Assembly (NCBI GenBank): GCA_905339235.1
Contig: CAJPFG010000009.1
Span: 1 to 64,000, forward strand
Direction of reading: 5' to 3'
From: Phycisphaerales bacterium
GTDB lineage: Bacteria; Planctomycetota; Phycisphaerae; Phycisphaerales; UBA1924
DNA length: 64,000 nucleotides
Each line of letters begins with the position of its first letter. Position 1 is the stretch's first letter. Shown here piece by piece: positions 45,627 to 53,981 of the stretch. The notes beneath the pieces were generated by a model, which ran no database searches, was not told the DNA's origin, and saw only the letters and a program-made list of their open reading frames with translations. A program made the translations under genes and the position numbers.

Positions 45627-46699
45627 GCGAAATGGCCCCTGCATCTTGGGGACACGCATCCCGGCACTACGCCGAAGGCGGCGTGACCGGAATACCTGCG
45701 AAGGCTGCCGGCGCGCCGAGCCCGATGGAGCGTCGCTGGGCCGAGCTCCTGGAGAAGGCCACGCCTGGCGTTCGAGACACGGTGGAGCGGACGTACAAGC
45801 AGTGGAACGGCATCTTGCGGGACTACATGCGCACGGAGACGGCCCTCCGGCTGACCGTCGGCGACGAGGCGCAGGCCGTTCCCGTGCGGGTGGTCGCCGG
45901 CATGCCGCGACCCTTCGCGCAAGTTATCGAGCAGTTCGATGGGCTCGAATGGTTGCTCCTGAACCGGGCGCGTGTCGAGGATGCCCAGCGCGGCTCCCGG
46001 TTCATGCTGGACAACTACGGATCGCTCCTCGGCGAGGTGCCGGACGATGCCGAGGTCGCAGAGCCCGAGCATCTGATAGCGGTCGAGAACACGGCGGCAG
46101 AGCTGTTAAAGCTGCTGGAAAAGATCGATGCGGTCAAACGGATCATCGGAATTGAGGAGGACGTGCTCGGCGCGTACTTCTTCCGCGTCCCGGAGATCCG
46201 CCTCTACTGGATGGTCATCGGCATCATCGCCTCGGCGCTCGATGTGTCCCCTGAGGCTCTGACCATCGTTGTGCTCACGCACGAGCTGGCCCACGCCTAC
46301 ACCCACCTCGGCCGCGACATTGACAACGAGCAGTGGGACACGGGGGCGTTCGCGGGATCGGACCTGGACATCGTTGAGGGGCTGGCACAGTTCTACACCA
46401 ATGTCATCTGCCAGCGGCTGGAGCCGCGGATGCCCGGCGCGTTGCGGGCGTACAAGGCACTGCTGGAAAAGCAGAGCGGTTCATACCGCGCCCATCTGGA
46501 TTGGGTCGGCGGCGAGGAACGTGGCGGTGAAATCGTCCGCGTGGCGATGATCGAGTGCCGCTCGCAGCGGATGACGGAGTCCGCCAAGTTCGGGCAGGCC
46601 ATTGACCGCCACCGCAAGCAGGTCAAGGGTCGGGAGAAGCCGGTCAAGGCGCAGGCGACGGGTGCGCCCGGAAACAGCGGCATGAGTGGGAGCGCGTGA
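45623..46699 (+). CDS. HExxH zinc metallopeptidase-like protein
   Basis: 358 aa from ATG 45623, which overlaps the previous stop (ATGA); the upstream frame from 45533 is not used. The zinc site is HELAHAYTH at 220-228, with a likely third ligand Glu252 in DIVEGLAQFYTN, so a gluzincin-type arrangement. N-terminal 200 residues (VERTYKQWNGILRDYMRTET) are helical, with no signal peptide, so the enzyme is cytosolic. No membrane segments. A cytosolic protease inside an R-M operon could process a partner or act as an effector; no substrate can be assigned. Confidence 0.75.
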   Translation: MSEMAPASWGHASRHYAEGGVTGIPAKAAGAPSPMERRWAELLEKATPGVRDTVERTYKQWNGILRDYMRTETALRLTVGDEAQAVPVRVVAGMPRPFAQVIEQFDGLEWLLLNRARVEDAQRGSRFMLDNYGSLLGEVPDDAEVAEPEHLIAVENTAAELLKLLEKIDAVKRIIGIEEDVLGAYFFRVPEIRLYWMVIGIIASALDVSPEALTIVVLTHELAHAYTHLGRDIDNEQWDTGAFAGSDLDIVEGLAQFYTNVICQRLEPRMPGALRAYKALLEKQSGSYRAHLDWVGGEERGGEIVRVAMIECRSQRMTESAKFGQAIDRHRKQVKGREKPVKAQATGAPGNSGMSGSA

Positions 46700-48387
46700 T
46701 GTCAGCGATGAAGATCCACGGCAGCGAATACACGATCAACAAGGTCTTCAGCGATGACTTCGCGTTCGAGATTCCGCATTATCAGCGGCCCTACTCATGG
46801 TCGATCGAGCACGCGAGCGAGCTGCTGAGCGATCTCCTCGCCACGCTTGGCACCGACGATGCGCCCATTGAGGAGACACCGCCGTACTTCCTAGGCTGCA
46901 TCGTCCTGATCAAACCGGACGGCACCGTCGATTCCAAGGTCGTGGACGGTCAGCAGCGGCTGACGACCTTGACCATCCTGATGGCGGCGCTGCGAGAGGC
47001 GATCGAGGACAAGTCCGCGGCGGGCGACCTCACGCAGTTCCTGTACGCGAAGGGGAACAAGATGCTCAAGACCAGCGACCGTTACCGGTTGCTGGTCCGT
47101 GATCGAGACCGCGACTTCTTCCAGAAGTTCGTACAGCAGGACGGCGGCTTGCAGCGGCTGATGAAGGTGGACCCCAAACAACTGGAGAGCACGAGCCAGT
47201 TGAACACATGGGGCAATGGCGTGTTCCTGCTGGACAAGGCCAAGAAGTTGCCCGAGGCGACGCGGCAGCGGCTGGCGATGTTCCTGCTCAATCGCTGCGT
47301 GCTGGTCGTCGTGTCGTCCCCGGACCTGGACTCGGCTTACCGCATCTTCTCGATCCTGAACAACCGCGGCCTGGACCTGTCGCACACGGACATCCTGAAG
47401 GCCGAGATCATCGGCAACCTACCGGAGGGGGAGAGCGAGGAGTACTCCGAAAAGTGGGAGGACGCGGAGAACGACCTCGGCGTCGAGGACTTCAAGGAGC
47501 TCTTTGCCCACATCCGCATGATCTACCGCAAGCAGAAGATGCGGGAGACGGTGCTCAAGGAGTTCCGGGAGTTCGTAATCCCCACCCACAAGGCGGCGGC
47601 GCTCATCGACGAGGTCATCATCCCGTTCTCCCAGGCCTTCGCGGAGATCAAGCGGGCGAACTACGAGAGCACGAGCAAGGCCGAGGAGATCAACGGCCTG
47701 TTCGGGTGGCTCAACCAGATCGACAACTTCGACTGGATGCCGCCTGCGATACGGTTTCTCACGGACCACCACGACGAGCCCGCCGCGCTGCTGAAGTTCT
47801 TCACTCATTTGGAGCGACTGGCGGCGGCGATGATGGTCCTGCGCGTCGACATCACCAAGCGCATCGAGCGGTATGGCAAGCTGCTGACGTGGATGTCCAG
47901 CAAGGACCCCTATGGCACGGACTCCCCGCTGCTGCTCACCGACGATGAACGCGCGCGGGCGTTGACGGCGCTCAACGGACCCATCTACACGTTGAAGAGC
48001 GTTCCGAACTACGTGCTGCTGCGGCTGGACGGGCTGCTCTCGGAGGGCGAAGCGTCCTACGCCCACAAGATCATCTCGATCGAGCACGTCCTCCCGCAGA
48101 CTCCGGAGGAGGACAGCGATTGGGCGATGAACTTTCCGGATGATGAAGAGCGCGAGGCCTGGGTCCACCGGCTCGGGAATCTCGTGCTGCTGTCGCGTAA
48201 AAAGAACAGCTCGGCGCGGAACTACGACTTCGAGAAAAAGAAGACCAAGTACTTCACGACCGGCGGGAAGTCGTCGCCGTTCGCGCTGACCAGCCAGGTG
48301 ATCCATGAGGAGGAGTGGACGCCGGAGGTTCTGGAGGCCAGGCAGAAGGACCTGCTCGGGAAGTTGAAGAAGCTCTGGTGGTTGTGA
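46699..48387 (+). CDS. GmrSD-type DUF262/DUF1524 nuclease
   Basis: 562 aa from ATG 46699 (GTG 46696 also possible). DUF262 domain: HYQRPYSWSIEHASELLSDL, LGCIVLIKPDGT and VVDGQQRLTTLTILM (DGQQR motif at about 83), a ParB/Srx-like NTP-hydrolysing fold. C-terminal DUF1524 HNH-type nuclease: ISIEHVLPQTPEEDS and HRLGNLVLLSRKKNSSARNY (about 460-510). GmrSD-type IV restriction enzymes cut modified phage DNA, using NTP. Found as one chain here. Coupled to the upstream protease gene; hsdR starts 26 bp downstream. Confidence 0.92.
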   Translation: MSAMKIHGSEYTINKVFSDDFAFEIPHYQRPYSWSIEHASELLSDLLATLGTDDAPIEETPPYFLGCIVLIKPDGTVDSKVVDGQQRLTTLTILMAALREAIEDKSAAGDLTQFLYAKGNKMLKTSDRYRLLVRDRDRDFFQKFVQQDGGLQRLMKVDPKQLESTSQLNTWGNGVFLLDKAKKLPEATRQRLAMFLLNRCVLVVVSSPDLDSAYRIFSILNNRGLDLSHTDILKAEIIGNLPEGESEEYSEKWEDAENDLGVEDFKELFAHIRMIYRKQKMRETVLKEFREFVIPTHKAAALIDEVIIPFSQAFAEIKRANYESTSKAEEINGLFGWLNQIDNFDWMPPAIRFLTDHHDEPAALLKFFTHLERLAAAMMVLRVDITKRIERYGKLLTWMSSKDPYGTDSPLLLTDDERARALTALNGPIYTLKSVPNYVLLRLDGLLSEGEASYAHKIISIEHVLPQTPEEDSDWAMNFPDDEEREAWVHRLGNLVLLSRKKNSSARNYDFEKKKTKYFTTGGKSSPFALTSQVIHEEEWTPEVLEARQKDLLGKLKKLWWL

Positions 48388-48413
48388 TCGCCCTGCTCTG
48401 ATGGAGACGTTTG

Positions 48414-51400
48414 ATGCCCGCTGACCACAAAGAGAAGGCCTTCGAGGCCGCCATCGAGGACCACCTTCTCGCCCACGGCTACGCCAAGGGCGATCACCGT
48501 GACTACGACGCCGCCACGGCCCCGGAGGGGTACGACCGGGCGCGGGGCATGTTCCCGGGCGTGTTTGTGGCATTCGTGAAGGCGACGCAGCCGCAGGCGT
48601 GGTCGGCGCTGGAAAAGCTGCACGCGGGCAGCACGGGCGACGTCCTGGTTGACGCTCTCTGCAAGGCGATCGCCGCAAGCGATCGGGGGTCGCTGGAGAT
48701 CATCCGGCACGGCTTCAAGTGTTACGGGCGGCAGATCGACGTGGCGTTCTTCAAGCCGTCGAGCGGGCTGAATCCTGAGACGCTCAAGCTGTATGGGATG
48801 AACGTCCTCACGGTGACGCGGCAGGTGTGCTATTCGGGGACGTGCGAGACAAGCATCGATGTAGTGCTGGCGCTCAATGGGCTCCCGATCGTCACGGCGG
48901 AGCTGAAGAACCCGATGAGCGGGCAAACGGCCGAGCACGCGAAGACCCAGTACCGGCTCGACCGTGATGAGCGGGAGTTGCTCTTCGCGTTCAAGCAACG
49001 GGCGATCGTCCACTTCGCCGTTGATCCCGACGTGGTGTGGATGACGACGCGCCTGCGGGGGAAGGAGACGTTCTTCCTGCCCTTCAATAAGGGCAACGGC
49101 ACCGGTGCGGGGAACCCGGAGAACCCCGCCGGGCATCGGACTTCGTATCTGTGGGAGGAGACGTGGCAGCGGGATTCGCTTCTGGACATCATCGCGCGAT
49201 TCCTGCACCTCCAGGTTGAAGAGAAGCGGTTTACTTCCGGCACAGCGGGCCGCAAGGTGCGGAAGGAGACGATGATCTTCCCTCGCTACCACCAGCTGGA
49301 TGTGGTGCGGCGGATGGAAGCGGACTCCAGGGCGCTCGGTGCGGGCCACAACTACCTGGTGCAGCACTCGGCCGGCAGCGGAAAGAGCAACTCCATAGGC
49401 TGGCTGGCCCATCGCCTTGCCAGTCTGCACGATGACAAGGACGGCCGGGTGTTCGACTCCGTCATCGTCGTCACCGACCGCGTCGTGCTCGACCAGCAGC
49501 TTCAGGACACGATCTACCAGTTCGAGCACAAGCACGGCGTGGTGCAGAAAATCGACGAGAACTCCGCCCAGCTCGCAGAGGCGATCAAGACCGGCGTGCC
49601 GATCATCATCACCACCCTGCAGAAGTTCCCGTTTGTCACCGAAAAGGTCGGCGGCCTCCCGGATCGCAGGTACGCCGTGATCGTCGATGAGGCTCACAGC
49701 AGTCAGTCGGGAGAGACGGCCACGGAGTTGAAGGGGGTTCTCGCGGCGGACCACATCAAGCAGGAGGCCCGGAAGCAGGCGGACGCGCAGGGGATCAAGG
49801 AGGGCGAGGAAGGCGCGGACGGGGAGGAGGAGATCCTCCGCACGATGCTGAAGCGCGGCCGCCAGCCCAACATCTCGTTCTTCGCGTTCACGGCGACGCC
49901 GAAGTACAAGACTCTGGAAGTGTTCGGGCGAATGGGCGCCGATGGTCGGCCGGCGCCCTTCCATCTATACAGCATGCGCCAGGCTATCGAGGAGGGCTTC
50001 ATCCTTGACGTGCTGAAAAACTACACGACGTATAAGACATACTTCGGCCTGATCAAGTCGATCGAAGACGACCCCAACGTCTCGAAGCGCAAAGCCGCCA
50101 AGGCGCTCGCCCGCTTCATGACGCTGCATCCGCACAACCTGGAACAGAAGACAGAGATCATGGTCGAGCACTTCCGCGCCTCCACGCGGCACAAGATCGG
50201 CGGCAAGGCAAAGGCAATGGTCGTCACCGCCAGCCGGATGCACGCGGTCCGGTACAAACAGGCTTTCGACAAGTACATCAAGGACAACGGATATACCGAC
50301 GTGAAGACGCTCGTCGCGTTCTCCGGCGTGGTCGTGGACGATCTCGACCCGAACAAGCACTACACCGAGGGCGGGATGAACGCGGGGATCGACGGGAAGG
50401 AACTGCCGCAGAAGTTTGCCACCGAAGAGTTCCAGATCCTGCTCGTTGCCGAGAAGTACCAGACGGGGTTCGACCAGCCGCTACTGCACACGATGTACGT
50501 GGACAAGCGCCTCGCGGGCATCCAAGCGGTGCAGACGCTGTCGCGCCTGAACCGCACGCACGCGGGCAAGGACGATACGTTCGTGCTGGACTTCTACAAC
50601 GAGCGGTCGGAGATCCTCGAGGCGTTCAAGCCGTACTACGAGCAGCCGATTGTTGGGGAACGATCCGATCCGCAGCAGCTCTACACGCTGCAGGCCCGGC
50701 TGGCCGAGTTCGGCGTGTATCACTCCGAAGAGGTCGAGCAGTTCTGCGCGGTCTTCTTCCGGGGCAAGGCCAACCAGACGCCAACGGACCATGCGAAGAT
50801 GAACGCCGCCATCGACCCGGCGGTCGAGCGGTTCAAGGCGCTGCGCGATGATGTGCGCGCCACGATGCCTGAGCAGGAGTGGGCCAAGGCGAAAGAGGAG
50901 GCACAAGAGGAGTTCCGGAGCCTCCTATTCGCGTTTCGGAGCCTTTACGCCTTCTTGTCGCAGATCATCCCGTTCGCCGACAGCGATCTGGAGAAGCTCT
51001 ACACGTTCGCTCGATTCCTGGCGGCCAAGCTCCCGCGCCGTGCGTTTGGCCCGCAATACAACTTCGACGACGAGGTGGCCCTGAAGTACTACCGGCTTCA
51101 GAAGATCAGCGAGGGTTCGATCGTGCTGGAGCCGGGCGCCGGCGGCGAACTGAAGGGCCCGACAGCGGTCGGCACCGGCATGTCAGGTGACGAGGAGGTT
51201 GAGCTCTCGGAGCTCATCGACATCCTCAACGAGCGGTTTGGCACCGACTTCAAGCCCGCCGACCAGTTGTTTCTGGATTCCGTTCGGGAAGACGCCGTCG
51301 CCAATGAGGCGCTGCGGCAGGCAGCGTCGGCGAACTCGATCGACAACTTCAAGTACGTGTTCGGCAAGGCGTTAGAAGGGCTGTTCATTGATCGGATGGA

Positions 51401-51533
51401 GCAAAACGAGGAGATCTTCGCGCGGTTCATGAACGAGCCCAACTTCCAGAGGCTCGTGGAGGAGCATCTGCGCCGGCAGGTGTACGAGCAGATCCGTGCT
51501 GAACAGCAGGACGGTGGGAAACCTGTCGGTTGA
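48414..51533 (+). CDS. hsdR: Type I restriction endonuclease/translocase subunit
   Basis: 1039 aa from ATG 48414 (a TTG directly before it). N-terminal nuclease: SIDVVLALNGLPIVTAELKN (Asp and ExK of the PD-(D/E)XK site). SF2 motor: HSAGSGKSNSIGWLAHRL (Walker A, about 318), IVTDRVVLDQQLQ, VDEAHSSQSGETA (DEAH, about 424), FTATPKYKTLEVFG, and AEKYQTGFDQPLLHTMYVDK with TLSRLNRTHAGKDDT (motifs V-VI). A helical C-terminus binds the methylase. Together with hsdM and hsdS it makes a complete type I system, although nine kb and six other genes separate hsdR from hsdS. Confidence 0.95.
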   Translation: MPADHKEKAFEAAIEDHLLAHGYAKGDHRDYDAATAPEGYDRARGMFPGVFVAFVKATQPQAWSALEKLHAGSTGDVLVDALCKAIAASDRGSLEIIRHGFKCYGRQIDVAFFKPSSGLNPETLKLYGMNVLTVTRQVCYSGTCETSIDVVLALNGLPIVTAELKNPMSGQTAEHAKTQYRLDRDERELLFAFKQRAIVHFAVDPDVVWMTTRLRGKETFFLPFNKGNGTGAGNPENPAGHRTSYLWEETWQRDSLLDIIARFLHLQVEEKRFTSGTAGRKVRKETMIFPRYHQLDVVRRMEADSRALGAGHNYLVQHSAGSGKSNSIGWLAHRLASLHDDKDGRVFDSVIVVTDRVVLDQQLQDTIYQFEHKHGVVQKIDENSAQLAEAIKTGVPIIITTLQKFPFVTEKVGGLPDRRYAVIVDEAHSSQSGETATELKGVLAADHIKQEARKQADAQGIKEGEEGADGEEEILRTMLKRGRQPNISFFAFTATPKYKTLEVFGRMGADGRPAPFHLYSMRQAIEEGFILDVLKNYTTYKTYFGLIKSIEDDPNVSKRKAAKALARFMTLHPHNLEQKTEIMVEHFRASTRHKIGGKAKAMVVTASRMHAVRYKQAFDKYIKDNGYTDVKTLVAFSGVVVDDLDPNKHYTEGGMNAGIDGKELPQKFATEEFQILLVAEKYQTGFDQPLLHTMYVDKRLAGIQAVQTLSRLNRTHAGKDDTFVLDFYNERSEILEAFKPYYEQPIVGERSDPQQLYTLQARLAEFGVYHSEEVEQFCAVFFRGKANQTPTDHAKMNAAIDPAVERFKALRDDVRATMPEQEWAKAKEEAQEEFRSLLFAFRSLYAFLSQIIPFADSDLEKLYTFARFLAAKLPRRAFGPQYNFDDEVALKYYRLQKISEGSIVLEPGAGGELKGPTAVGTGMSGDEEVELSELIDILNERFGTDFKPADQLFLDSVREDAVANEALRQAASANSIDNFKYVFGKALEGLFIDRMEQNEEIFARFMNEPNFQRLVEEHLRRQVYEQIRAEQQDGGKPVG

Positions 51534-51557
51534 CGTGCGGTGTGTAGTAAACACTGG
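51530..51557 (+). promoter_or_regulatory. Candidate promoter and operator before the XRE repressor
   Basis: TTGACG (51530-51535) may be a -35. It is followed by CGGTGTGTAGTAAACACTGG (51538-51557), an imperfect palindrome (GGTGTxxAxTAAACACT type) nearly identical to the reverse complement of the site at 36754 and related to the perfect palindrome at 52758. An own operator directly before a repressor gene suggests autoregulation. Confidence 0.6.
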
Positions 51558-51599
51558 ACAGCAGCATTGGGCGTCGATACGCTCGCGGAGTTGGAAACC

Positions 51600-51965
51600 A
51601 TGTCGTCCAAGAAGAAGCACTTCGGGGAACTGATCCGCGAGAAGCGGACGGAGAAGAAGCTCACGCTGCGCAAGTTCGCCGATCGGGTTGGCCTGAGCCC
51701 GACCTACGTGTCGCAGATCGAGCAGGGAAACTTCGTGCCGCCGCCCGTGGACCGAATCCGCAAGATGGCGGAGATCCTCGAGACCGACGCGGATGAGCTG
51801 ATCGTCGCCGCCGGCCGGATGGCGGAGGACGTCGCGGGGCTGATCGAGAAGCGGCCAATCGAAATGGCGTCCTTCCTGCGTCACGCCAAGGGCCTTACGC
51901 CGCAACAAATCGAACAACTGACCAAAATGGCCGAGGACATGAGCAAGAAACCCAAGAAGGACTGA
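51600..51965 (+). CDS. XRE-family transcriptional repressor
   Basis: 121 aa from ATG 51600. HTH of the lambda-repressor/XRE type at about 10-65: LIREKRTEKKLTLRKFADRV, then GLSPTYVSQIEQGNFVPP and PPVDRIRKMAEILETDADEL. The C-terminal 50 residues are helical, without an oligomerisation domain I can name. It sits 6 bp before an ImmA/IrrE protease gene; in ImmR/ImmA pairs the protease cuts the XRE repressor when the element is induced. The nearby palindromes are its probable binding sites. Confidence 0.9.
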   Translation: MSSKKKHFGELIREKRTEKKLTLRKFADRVGLSPTYVSQIEQGNFVPPPVDRIRKMAEILETDADELIVAAGRMAEDVAGLIEKRPIEMASFLRHAKGLTPQQIEQLTKMAEDMSKKPKKD

Positions 51966-51971
51966 ATCCGC

Positions 51972-52730
51972 ATGGGGTCCAAGACCACGACCACCCGACC
52001 GAACGAACCAAAGTTCCTGCCCGACAAACACATTGAGGAGCACGCCGATGCGCTCCTCGGGCAGTTCGCCCAGCACAGCGGGGAGTCGCTCGCGCCCGGG
52101 ATTCCGGTCGACGACATCGCGGAGGTCGTCCTCGGTCTCACGGTCGAGATGATGGACCTGCAGGCTCTGTTCGGCGACCCCGACGTCAACGGCGCGATCT
52201 GGATTCCGCAGAAGAAGATCGGGATCGACCAGAGCCTTGATACCCAGGCGAACAAGCGGAAAGAGGGGCGGTACCACTACACGCTGGCCCATGAAATCGG
52301 GCACTGGTGGCTGCACCGCCATCTCTACACGCCGGACACAGCGCAGGGCTTGCTGCATGCCGGCGCCTCGGCGGCACAGCCGACGTATGTATGCCGAGAT
52401 GGGTCAAAGGCACCGGTCGAGATCCAGGCAAACAAGTTTGCGGCGTACCTGCTGATGCCTGCCAAGCTCGTCTTCACGTCCTGGCGCGAGATCCACGGGC
52501 TCGACGCGGTCACTCTCGATTCTCTGCGCCCGAGGCAGCAGAAGATCATCGCCGCGGAGGTGCTCCACCGGGGCGGGTTGGCGATGGATCAACGGTCCAT
52601 TGACAACGCCATGCTCGAGCATGTTGCCCGCCCCGTGGCGGAGGAATTCAAGGTGTCGGCGGAGGCGATGATGTACCGCCTGGAGGCCCTGGGGCTCTTG
52701 CTGCGCAAGGCTGAGCCCATGCTCTTCTGA
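51972..52730 (+). CDS. ImmA/IrrE-family metallo-endopeptidase
   Basis: 252 aa. The zinc site is YTLAHEIGHWWLHRHLY (HEIGH, about 107), followed by VEIQANKFAAYLLMPAKLV, the EANxFAAxLLMP segment typical of DUF955/ImmA-IrrE. The C-terminal part (VAEEFKVSAEAMMYRLEALG) is helical. Such proteases cleave or inactivate XRE repressors after DNA damage or phage signals, and this one is directly downstream of an XRE gene. It would therefore release the operators at 36754, 51538 and 52758 together. Confidence 0.92.
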   Translation: MGSKTTTTRPNEPKFLPDKHIEEHADALLGQFAQHSGESLAPGIPVDDIAEVVLGLTVEMMDLQALFGDPDVNGAIWIPQKKIGIDQSLDTQANKRKEGRYHYTLAHEIGHWWLHRHLYTPDTAQGLLHAGASAAQPTYVCRDGSKAPVEIQANKFAAYLLMPAKLVFTSWREIHGLDAVTLDSLRPRQQKIIAAEVLHRGGLAMDQRSIDNAMLEHVARPVAEEFKVSAEAMMYRLEALGLLLRKAEPMLF

Positions 52731-52757
52731 GCGGGCTTTGTTTTCTCCTTGTCGTTT

Positions 52758-52774
52758 AGTGTGTAATACACACT
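52758..52774. promoter_or_regulatory. Perfect palindromic operator before the unknown gene pair
   Basis: AGTGTGTAATACACACT: perfect 8-bp arms around a central base, 38 bp before the ATG at 52812 and containing TAATAC, a -10-like hexamer. It is the most symmetrical of three related sites in the island. Confidence 0.65.
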
Positions 52775-52811
52775 GTCGATCCACTCTCTCAACCCGTCGG
52801 AGACGAATCCC

Positions 52812-53981
52812 ATGAGCAAGCCGTTTGATCCCCGCAAAATCCTCAAGCACATCCGCAACGACCTGTTGCGCCCCTTCTTCGACCTGCATGGCGGGCTCGA
52901 GGGCGTGGCGTGGAACGGGCTCGGCGACACCGACATGGGACCGGTGTTCGCCGCGTGGCAGAAGATGCCCGACGAGAAGCGGGAGGTCGTACAGGTCGTC
53001 CTCCAGGACATCAACGAACTCGCCGACGATCGGGGCGTCAAGGTGTTGGTGGAGGAGATCCAGCGGAGCGCCCCCGAGCGCCTCGCCGAATGCCATGCTC
53101 TCCCCGGCAAGGCCGACAGGGCCATGTGGACCTACCTCAACGCCCGCACCGCGTTCAACTGGGCCGCCCACTTCGCCCGCGCCGACGCGCTGGCTTCTGG
53201 CCGTTACTGGATCAAACGCAACACGCTGCCGAAGCAGCCGATCGCCGTGACGGACGCGCACAAGGCGGCGCTTCAGCAAGCGCTGACCGGATTCTACTGG
53301 AGCACCCAGATGCGCGGCCGGTTCTGCGTGGTGGAGCACTACCAGCGCACGAACGGGAGCGACTATTTCTTCGCATACCTAGAGGACTACCCCGATGCGC
53401 CCGCCGTGTTCGAGAACGACGGCCAGGTCGTGCGCCGCGAGGAGCGGCGGGCGTTTGACAACGTCTTCGTCTTCAATCCCGACGATGGTTCGCTGGAGAT
53501 GTTCGCGCCGGGGGGGAAGGCCGTGTACGAGCCGCTCCAGAAGGCGTTCTGCAAGGCTGTCATGGGCCTGGACGTTGGCCCGGCCGACCCGCTGCGTCCG
53601 GCGTACTCCCTGGACCATCTCCTCAAACCGGGCCGCGCGATGCCCACCGACCCGGGTGACCGCATCGCCGAGGTGAAAATCACCCGCGCCCGGCTGCAGG
53701 TGGTGGATCGCCCGGCGGAGTATGTCGAGCTGGGCATCGATCGTCGCGGGGGCGGGGGCCTCGACCGGGCGATCCAGGAGTACCTGAACACGTCGCGGCT
53801 CCCGCTTGATCGCCTTCGTGTCAAGCAGATGTCGTTTCAGCTGGTGTTTGCCGGCAATGCGCGGGCGCGCAGCGTGAGCTTTAGCGTGAGCTGCCCGAAC
53901 TCGTGCGATCTCAAGAGCCGCCCCGACGCGCAGCGCGCCATCGGCGAACGCTGCCTCCGCCTCTGGGAGGTGACCAAGTGA
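52812..53981 (+). CDS. Unknown protein, first of an operator-controlled pair
   Basis: 389 aa, unrecognised. Soluble, no signal or membrane segments. N-terminal 110 residues helical (PRKILKHIRNDLLRPFFDLH, AAWQKMPDEKREVVQVVLQD). Middle mixed alpha/beta with YWIKRNTLPKQPIAVTDAHK, VVEHYQRTNGSDYFFAYLED and VVRREERRAFDNVFVFNPD. C-terminal part YVELGIDRRGGGGLDRAIQE and FQLVFAGNARARSVSFSVSC. No known catalytic motif. Its start lies just after the 52758 operator and its stop overlaps the next gene (GTGA), so the two are one regulated unit. Confidence 0.75.
   Translation: MSKPFDPRKILKHIRNDLLRPFFDLHGGLEGVAWNGLGDTDMGPVFAAWQKMPDEKREVVQVVLQDINELADDRGVKVLVEEIQRSAPERLAECHALPGKADRAMWTYLNARTAFNWAAHFARADALASGRYWIKRNTLPKQPIAVTDAHKAALQQALTGFYWSTQMRGRFCVVEHYQRTNGSDYFFAYLEDYPDAPAVFENDGQVVRREERRAFDNVFVFNPDDGSLEMFAPGGKAVYEPLQKAFCKAVMGLDVGPADPLRPAYSLDHLLKPGRAMPTDPGDRIAEVKITRARLQVVDRPAEYVELGIDRRGGGGLDRAIQEYLNTSRLPLDRLRVKQMSFQLVFAGNARARSVSFSVSCPNSCDLKSRPDAQRAIGERCLRLWEVTK

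Noticed and set aside
52812..53981. Idea that this gene is a Cas8c/CRISPR component
   Set aside because: No CRISPR repeats anywhere in the window, no other cas genes, and no Cas motif in the protein.
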